NCBI GenBank assembly: GCA_964596185.1
Contig: CAZQUE010000006.1
Location: forward strand, 1-64,000
Direction: 5' to 3'
Length of the DNA: 64,000 bases
Source: DYKG01 sp964596185
GTDB lineage: Bacteria; Muiribacteriota; Ozemobacteria; Ozemobacterales; Ozemobacteraceae
The notes beneath the pieces were generated by a model. It did not search any database and was not told where the DNA came from. It was given only the letters and a program-made list of their open reading frames with translations. A program made the translations under genes and the position numbers. Positions 1-9,658 of the stretch are shown piece by piece (position 1 is the first letter of the stretch; each line of letters begins with the position of its first letter).

Positions 1-1758
1 GAGATTGCTGACGAAAGCCTGTGCCCCCGCTATGGTGCCCGAGTGGTTAAAAACGTAAAAATAGGCCCTTCCCCCCAATGGTTGCGCGAAAGGCTTGAGA
101 AGATCGGTATTCGGTCGATAAACAACGTGGTCGACATCACTAACTATGTGATGCTCGATATCGGTCATCCAATGCACGCTTTCGACCTCAGCAAGATCGC
201 CGGGCGAAAAATCATCGTCAGAGCGGCAAGCTCAGATGAAAAAATGATGACTCTCGACGAGCAGCTACGCAATCTTGACCCATCGATGCTGGTCATCGCC
301 GATGCCGAAAAACCCGTCGCACTTGCCGGAGTAATGGGCGATTTCGATTCGTCCGTCGTTGATGATACCACCGATATTCTTCTTGAAGCCGCGAGCTTCA
401 ACCCGGTTTCAATCAGAAAAACCGCTAAAAGGCTGGCGATGATGTCTGAATCATCTTATCGCTTTGAGCGGGGTACCAACATCGACAACGTGCCCATAGC
501 ACTCAATCAGGCCGCCCGACTGCTTAAAGAGATTGCAGGCGGTGAACCGGTCAAAGGAATTTGCGACGCTTATCCGAAACAGGAAATTCTTAAACAGATT
601 CGGGTTAGATCGAAAAGGGTGAACCGCCTGATCGGCATTAACCTGACACCTTCACAGATCGAAACCTATCTGCTCAGACTCAAGTTTGAAGCCAGAAGAG
701 ATGGCGAAGATCTCATTGTCAGCGTTCCACCCTATCGCCATGACATTGAAATCGAAGCCGACCTGATCGAAGAAATCGCCAGAATGTACGGCTACAACAA
801 TATTCCCGAAACTTTACCGGCAATCACTTCAGCCCTTAAATTGCCGACTCCATTGCAGAAACTCGAATCGCGGATTCGCCAGCACATGGTTTCGCTCGGG
901 TTCAACCAGATCATCACCTACAGCTTCATTCCCAACGCTGTTGACTCAGCGTTCTGCGAAAAGAAGCCGCTGATGCTGAAAAACCCGCTTTCTGAAGAAC
1001 AGGCGGCGATGCGCACCAGCCTTAAATGGGGCATGTATGATGCCCTGCGCAGAAATATTCTCAACGACGAATTCAATCTGAAATTCTTTGAAATGGGCAA
1101 AGTCTTTCATCCGGCAGCCGGCGAACTCAGTGAAGAGCATTCTCGACTTTGTCTCGGCTTCTCTGGAGCCTGCAATTCCCTCGACTGGCGCCGCAGCCAG
1201 GAACCTTTCGACCTTTTCGTTATAAAGGGAATCATTCAGAACATCGGCGACCTTTTTGGGTATCGCTTCAAGTTCACTCCCGGCTCATGCAGCGTAATGC
1301 ACCCGGCAATGCAAATGGAAGTAGTTTGCGAAAAAACTGTCGTTGGCCAGTTCGGCCAGCTGCACCCCAACTTTCTCGATAACCGCAAAATGCCGAAAAC
1401 CATTTTCATCGCCGAACTCGACCTCGGCCTGCTTGCCCAGAAATCCGTCGCCATTCCCAAGATGGTCGCTATTCCTGAATTACCTGCCAGCAGGCGCGAC
1501 CTTGCCTTGCTGGTTCCCAACCAGGTCAATCATCGTGATATAGCCAAGATTATCGTTGAAGAAGGAAAAAATCTTCTCGAAGATCATCACCTGTTTGACA
1601 TTTACCAGGGCAAGGGCATTGCCGATGGTTTCCGTTCCATGGCCTATTCACTGACCTTCAGAGATCCGGCCAAAACTTTGACCGACGAGCAGGTTCAACC
1701 GATTATCGACAAAATTGTCGCCCGTCTCGAAAAATCGCTTGAAATAAAACTCAGATAA
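1..1758 (+). CDS. pheT: Phenylalanyl-tRNA synthetase beta subunit (5' truncated)
   Basis: The frame is open from base 1, so this is the C-terminal ~585 residues of a protein usually near 800; the start and most of the N-terminal tRNA-binding domain lie outside the window. The visible part opens just before VKIGPSPQWLRERL, runs through the B3/B4 editing domain, the B5 domain and the core-like B6/B7 fold, and ends in a ferredoxin-fold anticodon-binding domain (RRDLALLVPN near its start, KTLTDEQV near its end). PheT pairs with PheS to charge tRNA-Phe in the cytoplasm and proofreads misloaded tyrosine. pheS is expected just upstream. The small membrane gene follows after 18 bases, probably in the same transcript. 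Confidence 0.97.
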   Translation, partial: EIADESLCPRYGARVVKNVKIGPSPQWLRERLEKIGIRSINNVVDITNYVMLDIGHPMHAFDLSKIAGRKIIVRAASSDEKMMTLDEQLRNLDPSMLVIADAEKPVALAGVMGDFDSSVVDDTTDILLEAASFNPVSIRKTAKRLAMMSESSYRFERGTNIDNVPIALNQAARLLKEIAGGEPVKGICDAYPKQEILKQIRVRSKRVNRLIGINLTPSQIETYLLRLKFEARRDGEDLIVSVPPYRHDIEIEADLIEEIARMYGYNNIPETLPAITSALKLPTPLQKLESRIRQHMVSLGFNQIITYSFIPNAVDSAFCEKKPLMLKNPLSEEQAAMRTSLKWGMYDALRRNILNDEFNLKFFEMGKVFHPAAGELSEEHSRLCLGFSGACNSLDWRRSQEPFDLFVIKGIIQNIGDLFGYRFKFTPGSCSVMHPAMQMEVVCEKTVVGQFGQLHPNFLDNRKMPKTIFIAELDLGLLAQKSVAIPKMVAIPELPASRRDLALLVPNQVNHRDIAKIIVEEGKNLLEDHHLFDIYQGKGIADGFRSMAYSLTFRDPAKTLTDEQVQPIIDKIVARLEKSLEIKLR

Positions 1759-1776
1759 TTCCAGGAAGTATTGCCT

Positions 1777-2103
1777 ATGACCGGACTTTATGCCTTGATC
1801 GCCGATCCCGAATGGGCTGAGATTCTAACCCTGTTCGTCATGGGAGGGGTGACTCTGGCATGGTTGTCGTTCATCTGGGGCAACGCAAAGAAGGAAAATC
1901 GCAGACTTGGCACCTTTGAATGGGGGTTTGTCTACGCTCTGGGTTTGAACACCTTTCTTTGTGGGGTAATCATTCTTGGTAAATTCATCGTCCCGGCCAA
2001 CGCATCGAGCTTGCTGGAAACCCTGCGGCTCGATGGCATACTGCGCTATCTGACCATAAAATTGCAGACACTTCTGCTCAGTCTGCTGCGTCCGCTTATT
2101 TAA
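1777..2103 (+). CDS. Small two-helix membrane protein, unknown function
   Basis: A 108-residue protein that I do not recognise. Two hydrophobic stretches (ILTLFVMGGVTLAWLSFIW and VYALGLNTFLCGVIILGKFI) look like membrane helices joined by a short basic loop (NAKKENRR), with a second amphipathic stretch at the C-terminus. I place the start at the ATG at 1777 rather than the in-frame TTG at 1771 because AGGAAG at 1763-1768 is then eight bases away. It follows pheT closely and is closed by a strong terminator, so it is probably the last gene of the pheT transcript. No functional residues can be named. Confidence 0.7.
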   Translation: MTGLYALIADPEWAEILTLFVMGGVTLAWLSFIWGNAKKENRRLGTFEWGFVYALGLNTFLCGVIILGKFIVPANASSLLETLRLDGILRYLTIKLQTLLLSLLRPLI

Positions 2104-2114
2104 GCGCCTTTTGC

Positions 2115-2150
2115 AACGGGGTTGTCATTAAATTGGCAGCCCCGTTTTTT
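2115..2150 (+). terminator. Rho-independent terminator after the pheT unit
   Basis: A 12-base-pair stem (arms 2115-2126 and 2135-2146, two G-U pairs, eight-base loop) is followed by a T run. It ends transcription from pheT and the small membrane gene. Confidence 0.88.
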
Positions 2151-2213
2151 ATTTGCTAAATCCATAGTAAAATGCAAACGTTATAAAAAGAAAATTAACC
2201 TGGGGGAATTAGT

Positions 2214-4472
2214 ATGAAATATTTATTTAGATCTGCCATTGTTGTTATTTGTCTGTTAATGTTTGCGAATATGGCTTTTGCCGATGGCATGATTTTTCCC
2301 GTGGACCCAGAAGAAAGAATGCGCCCGAGCATTATTTTTGTACCCCCTCAGAGGCCGACCGAAAGCTTTACCGTTCCACTGTCGGTTACCAAACATCACG
2401 TAAAAATCAACATCAGCAATCTCGCAGCCACAACTGAAGTTGATCAAAAATTCTACAATCACGAAAATCGCACGATCGAGGGTTTGTACATTTTTCCCTT
2501 GCCGGTGGATGCTTCAATCAGCGGCTTTTCCATGGATGTTGAAGGAAAAATGACCAAAGGCGAATTGCTCGATTCAGACAAAGCAAGAAAAATTTACGAA
2601 GATATCGTACGACAGATGCGCGACCCGGGCTTGCTCGAATATCTCGGCAAAGGCTTGTTTAAAACGCGCATTTACCCAATTAATGCCAGAAGTGAGAAGA
2701 AAGTCAAACTTGCTTATCAGGAATCCCTGAAAATGGAAGGGAATCTGGTTCGATATGTCTACCCGCTTGATATCGATCGCTATGCCACGGGCCCAATGAA
2801 AGACGTTGCCATCGAAGGCGTCATCAAATCAGATGTGCCCATTACCTCAATTTACTCCCCAACCCATAAGATTTCCATCAATCGAAAAAGTGACAAAGAG
2901 GTTGTTGTCGGCTTTGAAACTGATAGTCTCAAACCAGAGAAGGATTTCGTTCTCTATTATGCAGTTTCACGAAAAGATCTCTCGGTTTCAGTAATCAACC
3001 ATCGCCCGGACCCAAGTGAAGACGGCACTTTCATGCTGATGCTCGCCCCTTCGATCAAAGCTCAGAATGAGAAAACTCCCGCGATAGACGTGGCCCTGGT
3101 AATGGACACATCAGGCAGCATGGCCGGAGCAAAATTTGAACAGGCACAAAAAGCTCTTGAATTTTGCGTCAACTCGCTTACTGACGACAGCCAGTTTTTT
3201 CTCTGCAATTTTTCTACCGAAGCCAGCAGCTACAAACCTGAACTGACAAAAATAAACAAAGACACACGTGCCGGGGCATTGAATTTCATAAGCAAGCTTG
3301 ACGCTATCGGCGGCACCAATATCTCTGAAGCTCTTGAACTTTCAATCAAAGCCCTTAACAAAAGTTCATCGGGCAATCCAAAATTCATCGTTTTCGTCAC
3401 TGATGGCAAGCCCACTGCTGGAATCACCGAAGCCGACGACATTTTAAAGGAAATCAGAAAACTGAATGAAAATGGCATCAGAATTTTCTCATTTGGTGTC
3501 GGTAGCAATCTAAATGCACAATTGATCGACAGTCTTGCCGAAGAAAATGGCGGAGCTTCAGATTATGTGGCCGAAGAAGAAGATATGGAAATCAAGATTT
3601 CTTCTCTTTTTTCAAAACTGACCTATCCGGTTCTAAGCGACGTGGACCTGCAATTTCATAATGTTGAAGTCAGTCAGGTCTACCCGCGCAAGGTACACGA
3701 CGTTTTCAAAGACAGCAACATTTTGATTCTCGGTCGCTACAGTAAACCAGGATCAGCACTGATCACCCTTACCGGCCGCGTTAAAGATGAACGGGTTAAA
3801 ATTGATTTTGAAACAGATTTTGCAACCCAGGAAAACGAAAATGCATTTGTCGCAAAAATCTGGGCCACCCGCAAAATCGGCTTCCTGCTGGACCAGATTC
3901 GGAAAAACGGCGCAGACGAAGAGCTTAAAAACGAAATCATTACCCTGGCCAAACGTTACGGCATACTTACGCCCTATACCTCATTCCTGGTTCTTGAAGA
4001 CCAAACCCCTGACCGAATCAATCTGCGCGAAACTATGGCGCCCTCAGCCGCCATGCCCGATGCAGAATTCAAATCGCAACGGGCAAAATACTCGGTCGAT
4101 CGCTTGCAGAGCCTTGATGAAGGCGCTGATGCCATCGGCGCTTCTCGTGAAATGAATTCGCTTAAAATGGCTGCTGAACCGACCTCATCTTACTATGCTC
4201 CGGTTCAGGCGACCAAAGGAGTGATCAAGATGCCCGACATTAAAGAAGTTGCCGGAAAAACCTTCTATCTGATCGATGGCAAATGGGTCGACAGCGAAGT
4301 GAAAGATCTTCCCGTTGACAAAACGGTTAAGGTCTGGTCAGAAGCATATTTCTCGATGCTCAAAAACTTCCCGCCACTGGGCAAATTCTTTGCCCTGGGT
4401 GAAAAAGTCATTGTTAAATTCGGCCGGATGGTAATCGAAATCAGTCCTGACCGAGGCATTGAAAAACCCTAG
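2214..4472 (+). CDS. Secreted VIT and von Willebrand factor A domain protein
   Basis: A 752-residue protein with a signal peptide (MKYLFRSAIVVICLLMFANMAFA). A VIT domain covers about residues 40-170 (VDQKFYNHENRTIEGLYIFP, GKGLFKTRIYPI), then a vWA domain about 285-470 with a complete MIDAS start, DTSGSMAG near residue 297, and GGTNISEAL and FVTDGKPT further on. The layout is that of bacterial inter-alpha-trypsin-inhibitor-heavy-chain-like proteins. These are thought to bind proteins through a metal ion at the cell surface or in the periplasm; the ligand is unknown. The start has GGGGG at 2202-2206 ahead of the ATG. No sorting signal is visible. The gene stands alone between a terminator and the transporter gene. 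Confidence 0.9.
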   Translation: MKYLFRSAIVVICLLMFANMAFADGMIFPVDPEERMRPSIIFVPPQRPTESFTVPLSVTKHHVKINISNLAATTEVDQKFYNHENRTIEGLYIFPLPVDASISGFSMDVEGKMTKGELLDSDKARKIYEDIVRQMRDPGLLEYLGKGLFKTRIYPINARSEKKVKLAYQESLKMEGNLVRYVYPLDIDRYATGPMKDVAIEGVIKSDVPITSIYSPTHKISINRKSDKEVVVGFETDSLKPEKDFVLYYAVSRKDLSVSVINHRPDPSEDGTFMLMLAPSIKAQNEKTPAIDVALVMDTSGSMAGAKFEQAQKALEFCVNSLTDDSQFFLCNFSTEASSYKPELTKINKDTRAGALNFISKLDAIGGTNISEALELSIKALNKSSSGNPKFIVFVTDGKPTAGITEADDILKEIRKLNENGIRIFSFGVGSNLNAQLIDSLAEENGGASDYVAEEEDMEIKISSLFSKLTYPVLSDVDLQFHNVEVSQVYPRKVHDVFKDSNILILGRYSKPGSALITLTGRVKDERVKIDFETDFATQENENAFVAKIWATRKIGFLLDQIRKNGADEELKNEIITLAKRYGILTPYTSFLVLEDQTPDRINLRETMAPSAAMPDAEFKSQRAKYSVDRLQSLDEGADAIGASREMNSLKMAAEPTSSYYAPVQATKGVIKMPDIKEVAGKTFYLIDGKWVDSEVKDLPVDKTVKVWSEAYFSMLKNFPPLGKFFALGEKVIVKFGRMVIEISPDRGIEKP

Positions 4473-4498
4473 ATTATTTCCTGAATGAAATTCCCTGC

Positions 4499-4513
4499 AT
4501 AATATGATATTAT
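4499..4513. promoter_or_regulatory. Short perfect palindrome ahead of the nucleoside transporter gene
   Basis: ATAATAT and ATATTAT flank a single G (4499-4505, 4507-4513), 31 bases before the ATG at 4545. It lies where a -10 element would be expected and is bracketed by two CCTGCAT copies. It could be an operator, but the AT-rich composition makes chance plausible. Confidence 0.3.
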
Positions 4514-4544
4514 TCCTGCATTCACAAACATCAGGAGCAGGGAA

Positions 4545-5870
4545 ATGGAAAAGTATATCAGTCTGATCGGTATTCCGATCCAGATCGGAATCTGTTACGC
4601 ACTTTCAACCAATCGCAGAAAGGTAGACTGGAAGCTGGTCGGCTGGGGCATGGGCCTTCAGTTCATTTTCGCCCTGCTAATTTTGAAGACTACCGCTGGA
4701 GCAGTAGTTTTCAATTATCTGAATGATGCGGTAGTGCGCCTGCTGAGCTTCACCAAAGATGGTGCCAGCTTCGTTTTTGGCAATCTGGTCAATTTCACCG
4801 TGCCGGTTTCCGTTTCCGGCGAAGGTGCGGCCCAGCTTTCTGGAACCCAGATGGTAGCCAATACCGGCGCCTTTTTTGCGTTTTCGGTTTTGCCGACGAT
4901 TATCTTCTTTTCAGCCTTCATGGCCATTCTTTACCACCTGGGTATTATGCAGCGCCTGGTCTATTTCGTCGCTCTGATCATGCAAAAGACCATGAAAACT
5001 TCTGGAGCAGAGTCACTCAGCGCAGCGGCCAACATATTTGTCGGGCAAACAGAAGCTCCTCTGGTGATCAAGCCTTTTATCGAAAAAATGACTTATTCCG
5101 AACTGGCATGTATCATGTCTGGCGGCATGGCAACCGTTGCCGGCGGGGTAATGGCCAGTTATGTCGGCATGCTCTCGGGAAATTTTCCTGAAATAGCGGG
5201 ACATCTGATTGCGGCATCGGTTATGTCGGCTCCAGCAGCGCTGGTTTTTGCAAAGATTCTCGTTCCTGAAACAGAGGTACCTGAAACGACTGGCTCAATC
5301 GACCTTAAGGTTGAAAAAGTCGATCAGAATCTGATTGATGCTGCCGCCCGCGGCTGTTCTGAAGGTATGAGTCTGGCCATAAACGTTGCCGCAATGCTCA
5401 TCGGCTTTTTGGCACTCATCGCCATGGGCAACCATGTATGGGGCATGTTCGCCAAATTTGTCGGTCTGACCAGTTACACAACTCTCGATTCACTTTTCGG
5501 GCTGATCGCAACGCCTTTTGCCTGGCTGCTTGGCGTTCCCAGCCAGGATCTGACCATTGCTGGAATTCTGCTCGGCAAAAAGACCGTACTCAACGAGTTT
5601 GTCGCCTATGCTGATCTGGCAAATGTTCTCGATGGCAAATTCATTCTTGACGGCAAGGTCGTTGAAATAACCAACCGTACCAAAATCATTCTCAGCTACG
5701 CCTTGTGTGGCTTTGCCAACCTTGGCTCGATCGGCATTCAACTTGGCGGCATCGGCGGAATCGCTCCCGAACGACGTGGCGACCTGGCCAAACTCGGGGT
5801 TCGTGCCCTCATTGCCGGAACCTTTGCTTCGTTCATTACTGCCAATATCGCCGGCGTACTCATCGACTAA
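4545..5870 (+). CDS. NupC/CNT-family concentrative nucleoside transporter
   Basis: A 441-residue polytopic inner-membrane protein of the concentrative nucleoside transporter family, which imports nucleosides with sodium or protons. The family core is easy to see: GQTEAPLVIKPF, the GGMATVAGG stretch after it, a nucleoside-recognition region with ARGCSEGMSLAINVAAMLIG, and the C-terminal CGFANLGSIGIQLGGIGG. Full length for the family. The start is fixed by CAGGAGCAGGGAA just before the ATG. The YchF-like GTPase gene follows 28 bases later with its own Shine-Dalgarno sequence and is probably co-transcribed. Substrate choice (purine, pyrimidine or both) cannot be read from the sequence. The uridine kinase gene in this window could act on imported uridine. 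Confidence 0.93.
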   Translation: MEKYISLIGIPIQIGICYALSTNRRKVDWKLVGWGMGLQFIFALLILKTTAGAVVFNYLNDAVVRLLSFTKDGASFVFGNLVNFTVPVSVSGEGAAQLSGTQMVANTGAFFAFSVLPTIIFFSAFMAILYHLGIMQRLVYFVALIMQKTMKTSGAESLSAAANIFVGQTEAPLVIKPFIEKMTYSELACIMSGGMATVAGGVMASYVGMLSGNFPEIAGHLIAASVMSAPAALVFAKILVPETEVPETTGSIDLKVEKVDQNLIDAAARGCSEGMSLAINVAAMLIGFLALIAMGNHVWGMFAKFVGLTSYTTLDSLFGLIATPFAWLLGVPSQDLTIAGILLGKKTVLNEFVAYADLANVLDGKFILDGKVVEITNRTKIILSYALCGFANLGSIGIQLGGIGGIAPERRGDLAKLGVRALIAGTFASFITANIAGVLID

Positions 5871-5898
5871 AATTCACCGCATATAACAGGAGCACAAC

Positions 5899-6987
5899 AT
5901 GAAAATCGGATTAGCAGGCTTGCCAATGTCAGGCAAAACCAGCATTTTCAATATGGCTACCCGCGCCAAAGCACAAACCAGAGATTATCTGGTGCAAACC
6001 GATGAAATCAACACCGGCGTGATAAAAGTGCCCGATGAACGCATTGATTTTCTCACCGGAGTTTTCAAGCCCAAAAAGACGGTTTATGCAACGGTTGAAT
6101 TCACCGATATCCCCGGAATCAGCCATGATGACAACAAATCTGCAAGCAAGACACTTGCAAACATTCGCACTTGCGAGGCGTTGATGCTGGTAATCAGACT
6201 TTTTGGCGGCGAAGATGTTCCCCACATCCACAATCGCATTGACCCGGCCGCAGATGTGGAAGAGCTTTGCCTCGAATTCATTTTCAGCGATCTGGAAATG
6301 GTCGCAAACAAAATTGAACGTTTGAACAAAGAAATGAAAGGGGTTAAGAAACCAGAGCAGGTCAAAGAACTTGAATTGATGCAGCAGTTGCAGAAAACAC
6401 TTGAAGACAACAAGTTCATTTCAAGTCTTGATTTAAGCGAAGATCAGCAGCACTGCCTCAAGGGCTTCAGATTTCTGACCCAGAAACCACTGCTCCTGGT
6501 TGGCAATTGCTCTGATGACCAATTTGCCGATAAGGACAATGACAAAATCGTTGCCGATTTCCGGCAGGTTTGTCGAGACCGTGGTTGGGAACCGATTTTG
6601 ATTGCCGCCAAGACTGAAATGGAGATATCTGATCTTTCACCTGAAGAAGAAGCGGCCTTTCTTGAAGAATTCGGCATCAGCGAATCCGGCCGCAACCGTC
6701 TGATCAAGCAGGCATACCAGGTATTGAACTATATCAGCTTTCTGACGGTTGGCGAAGACGAAGTGCGGGCCTGGCCGATTCAAAATGGTTTGATCGCGCA
6801 AAAAGCCGCCGGGAAAATTCATTCCGACATCGAGCGTGGCTTTATTCGCGCAGAAGTCGTTGCCTACAAAGATTTCGTTGAAAAGGGAAGCATGGCCGCA
6901 GTAAAATCAGCCGGTCTTTCTCGACTCGAAGGAAAAGAGTATATTGTACAGGATGGAGATATTATCAACTTCCGTTTCAACGTCTGA
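5899..6987 (+). CDS. Divergent YchF/Obg-family P-loop NTPase with TGS domain
   Basis: A 362-residue cytoplasmic P-loop NTPase. The order matches YchF/OLA1: P-loop GLPMSGKTSIFN at residues 6-17, a DIPGI switch, a coiled-coil hairpin around residues 130-170, and a C-terminal TGS domain (RAWPIQNGLIAQKAAGKIHS to DGDIINFRFNV). YchF proteins bind ribosomes and prefer ATP. This copy differs from typical YchF: the usual GAS-GEGLGN stretch after the switch is missing, and the base-specificity motif reads NCSD rather than NxxE or NKxD. It may be a lineage-specific paralogue rather than the standard ychF. It lies just behind the nucleoside transporter gene. AGGAG at 5889-5893 sets the start. Confidence 0.85.
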   Translation: MKIGLAGLPMSGKTSIFNMATRAKAQTRDYLVQTDEINTGVIKVPDERIDFLTGVFKPKKTVYATVEFTDIPGISHDDNKSASKTLANIRTCEALMLVIRLFGGEDVPHIHNRIDPAADVEELCLEFIFSDLEMVANKIERLNKEMKGVKKPEQVKELELMQQLQKTLEDNKFISSLDLSEDQQHCLKGFRFLTQKPLLLVGNCSDDQFADKDNDKIVADFRQVCRDRGWEPILIAAKTEMEISDLSPEEEAAFLEEFGISESGRNRLIKQAYQVLNYISFLTVGEDEVRAWPIQNGLIAQKAAGKIHSDIERGFIRAEVVAYKDFVEKGSMAAVKSAGLSRLEGKEYIVQDGDIINFRFNV

Positions 6988-7008
6988 TTCTCTGGCGCGA
7001 GGCTCTCA

Positions 7009-9654
7009 ATGAGCCTGCAGAATCGCCTTGCCAGAGGCATTGCCATTATTCTGGCGGTTATCGTAATTTTCATGGCCCTGACTTCGATGTCATATCTTGA
7101 TATCGACAGTTTTGTAACCGTGATTTTGCCACGTCACGTCACCATTGCCAGAACCTACGAACGATTCGCAGACTCCTGGAACCAGGCGTTTCAAAATGCC
7201 CAGGACCATCTGCTACTCTACGAAAACGTCCCTGAAAACAAGACCATCGAAACAATCGACAGGTTAAACAACATCAGCTCCAGGCTGAATAACCTTATCG
7301 AATTACCTGACCACAAGGAAAGCTTCATTGAGCTTAGTCGCTTCTGCGCCAGCTTTACCAATCAGCTTTCTTCATATTATCTTCACCTGAACAATCGCAA
7401 CCGCCTGCATCGGAAAAAATTTCTCAGTCGCGAGAAGGCCACTGTCGGCATGAAAAATGAGCTGGTGACCCTGCTAGACCGCTTTAAAAGCATGCTCAGC
7501 GACTTCAATATCGCTTTGAAAAACCCTGATTTTCAGGCGTCACTAGGTCAGACTTCCGACCTTCTGCAAAAAATCTCCCGGGTCGAAAAAGACCTGCTCC
7601 TGGCAGAAACGGAAGTTGCTCTTTATATCAGCCAAAAAAGCGGTGCTTCGGCCCAGAACCCCGACCCAAATCTCGGGAAAAAGGCGGCAGAAAGGGTTGA
7701 AAATAGAATTCGCTCGATTCTCTATCTTCTCGACCATTCGGCTCGGGAAAGCAAGAACCCCTTGCAAAAAAGAGTTCTGCACCAGATTCGGAACAAAATT
7801 GATTCCTTCTACCAGAGTTTTCAGCAGTTGCGCAACGTACTCGAGGCGCCGGCAAGCGAATTAATCGAACTTGAAGATCAGCTGGTCAAAAGATTACAGG
7901 GCCTTGCCGAGCTGACCAGAAAAGGGATTAGCATTTCCGCTCAAGAGGCTGATTTTTATTGGACCCAGATCTTTGCCATCTCTGACACGATCAAAAGCCA
8001 CGCTACCAACAACCATCGCATCATTCTCGCCTTTTTGGTGCTTGTTTTTCTGGCCGGTATTTATCTCTATTTTTCAATTCCGGCGAAAATCGGCGGCCCA
8101 TTGAAAGAGCTCAACCGCCAGCTCGAAAACTTCAAGCTCGGCAGCGACATTGAGCCTATCGACTCGTCAGGAACAGAAGAAATTGACAGCTTGGCCTCGG
8201 CATTCGTAATGATGGGGCAAAAGCTCAATCAACAGGCAGACATCAATCGTAGCTACCTGCAATCCATTCACAGCCTTGCTCACGTCTATCGAGAACTTCA
8301 TCAGACCCAGCAAAGAATCGATAGACCAGCCGAAAGGCTTGAAAAGGCAATCGATTTCATTCTTGCCCAACTGATCGGCAAATGCCCGAAAATAGATCTG
8401 CTGAAAGTAATGGTCAGGTCGAAAGATGGCCGGCATTTTACCCGTCTTGGCGACCCGGAATTCTCAGAGCGCTTCATCAAAAACCAAAAAGAGTATAAGG
8501 ATTACTGCGATTCGGTCGGCTGGGACATTTTCGACCCTTCACTATCAAAGGAAGAGATTATTCCTGCAGACAAGAGCCTGACCGGGCATTTTTTCGAGCA
8601 AAATTCGGGGATTAAAACGGCAAATGAAGATAACAGTTTTTTCCAGGATCAATTTACCCTGCAAAAGCTGACTGATTTACCGATTTTGCAGGACTCAACC
8701 CATGAAAAAGGTCTGAATGGAAGTATTTTTACTGAGCCATTGCTGCTGCCACAGGAAGACCCAGACGAAGACCAGCCGAAACTCGGCCTACTCTTCGTCT
8801 ACTTTCTGGATCCCGAAACCAGACTTTCCTGGCAGGACATTTTTTTCATTCAGATTATCGCCAGTCAGCTCGCGTCAATTATTGAAACCGACAGTCTCCT
8901 GCAGGAACGCGACGCCAAACGTAATCTCGACGAGCAACTCAATATGGCCAAGGAAATCCAGGACAACCTGCTTCCACAGAAGATCCCCGAGGTAAAGAAT
9001 CTCAAAATTACCAAACTCTGGAAATCAGCGGCGGAGGTTGGCGGAGATTTTTATGATTTTTTCGTTCTCGGCCCATCTCGGATTGGCGTGGTAATTGCCG
9101 ATGCCTCAGGCAAAAACGTTCCGGCCGCAATTATCATGACTGTTTTCAAAACAACTCTCTCAAACATGGATCTCGACAAAACATCTGCTGACGAGGTTTT
9201 AACCAAGGCCAACAAAGTCATTGCAAAAAATATAACCCCAGATCGCTTTATTACAGCAATGTACGTTATAATAGATTCAGAGACAGGTGAAGTGGAATTG
9301 TCCAGTGCCGGTCACAACCCAGCCTTTGTCGTTTCAGGTCGCGGTCACGACCTTTCGCTTCATGAGAAAAATGTCAGCTGTATGCCTCTCGGCATTATCG
9401 ACACTTATGAATACGAAGCAATTCGTTTTAAAATGAAAAAAGGCGATTTGCTGTTCATGTACACCGATGGTGTCACAGAAGCGAGAAACACTGACGAGGA
9501 AGAATTTGGCCTTACCGGACTGCGAAAATACCTGGCTCGACCGAGATCGCCAAACCCAGCCCAGGATCTGGAAAGAGTTCTGGATGAGTTCTCAAGGAAC
9601 GCTGGTCAGCATGATGATATTACTGCAGTTTCAATAGAGTTTACAGGGAGCTGA
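7009..9654 (+). CDS. RsbU-type PP2C (SpoIIE) phosphatase receptor
   Basis: An 881-residue membrane receptor. Membrane helix 1 lies near residues 10-30 (GIAIILAVIVIFMALTSM), a long helical periplasmic sensor follows to about residue 335, then membrane helix 2 (IILAFLVLVFLAGIYLYFS), a HAMP linker beginning PAKIGGPLKELN, a GAF-like region about 420-610 and a PP2C/SpoIIE phosphatase from about residue 650. The phosphatase keeps its metal ligands (GGDFYDF, IADASGKNVPAA, FMYTDGVTEA, QHDDITAVS). Such enzymes dephosphorylate a STAS anti-anti-sigma protein and so activate partner switching; the STAS gene at 11905-12255 is the obvious nearby candidate substrate. The methyltransferase gene starts four bases after its stop. 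Confidence 0.92.
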   Translation: MSLQNRLARGIAIILAVIVIFMALTSMSYLDIDSFVTVILPRHVTIARTYERFADSWNQAFQNAQDHLLLYENVPENKTIETIDRLNNISSRLNNLIELPDHKESFIELSRFCASFTNQLSSYYLHLNNRNRLHRKKFLSREKATVGMKNELVTLLDRFKSMLSDFNIALKNPDFQASLGQTSDLLQKISRVEKDLLLAETEVALYISQKSGASAQNPDPNLGKKAAERVENRIRSILYLLDHSARESKNPLQKRVLHQIRNKIDSFYQSFQQLRNVLEAPASELIELEDQLVKRLQGLAELTRKGISISAQEADFYWTQIFAISDTIKSHATNNHRIILAFLVLVFLAGIYLYFSIPAKIGGPLKELNRQLENFKLGSDIEPIDSSGTEEIDSLASAFVMMGQKLNQQADINRSYLQSIHSLAHVYRELHQTQQRIDRPAERLEKAIDFILAQLIGKCPKIDLLKVMVRSKDGRHFTRLGDPEFSERFIKNQKEYKDYCDSVGWDIFDPSLSKEEIIPADKSLTGHFFEQNSGIKTANEDNSFFQDQFTLQKLTDLPILQDSTHEKGLNGSIFTEPLLLPQEDPDEDQPKLGLLFVYFLDPETRLSWQDIFFIQIIASQLASIIETDSLLQERDAKRNLDEQLNMAKEIQDNLLPQKIPEVKNLKITKLWKSAAEVGGDFYDFFVLGPSRIGVVIADASGKNVPAAIIMTVFKTTLSNMDLDKTSADEVLTKANKVIAKNITPDRFITAMYVIIDSETGEVELSSAGHNPAFVVSGRGHDLSLHEKNVSCMPLGIIDTYEYEAIRFKMKKGDLLFMYTDGVTEARNTDEEEFGLTGLRKYLARPRSPNPAQDLERVLDEFSRNAGQHDDITAVSIEFTGS

Positions 9655-9658
9655 AAAA

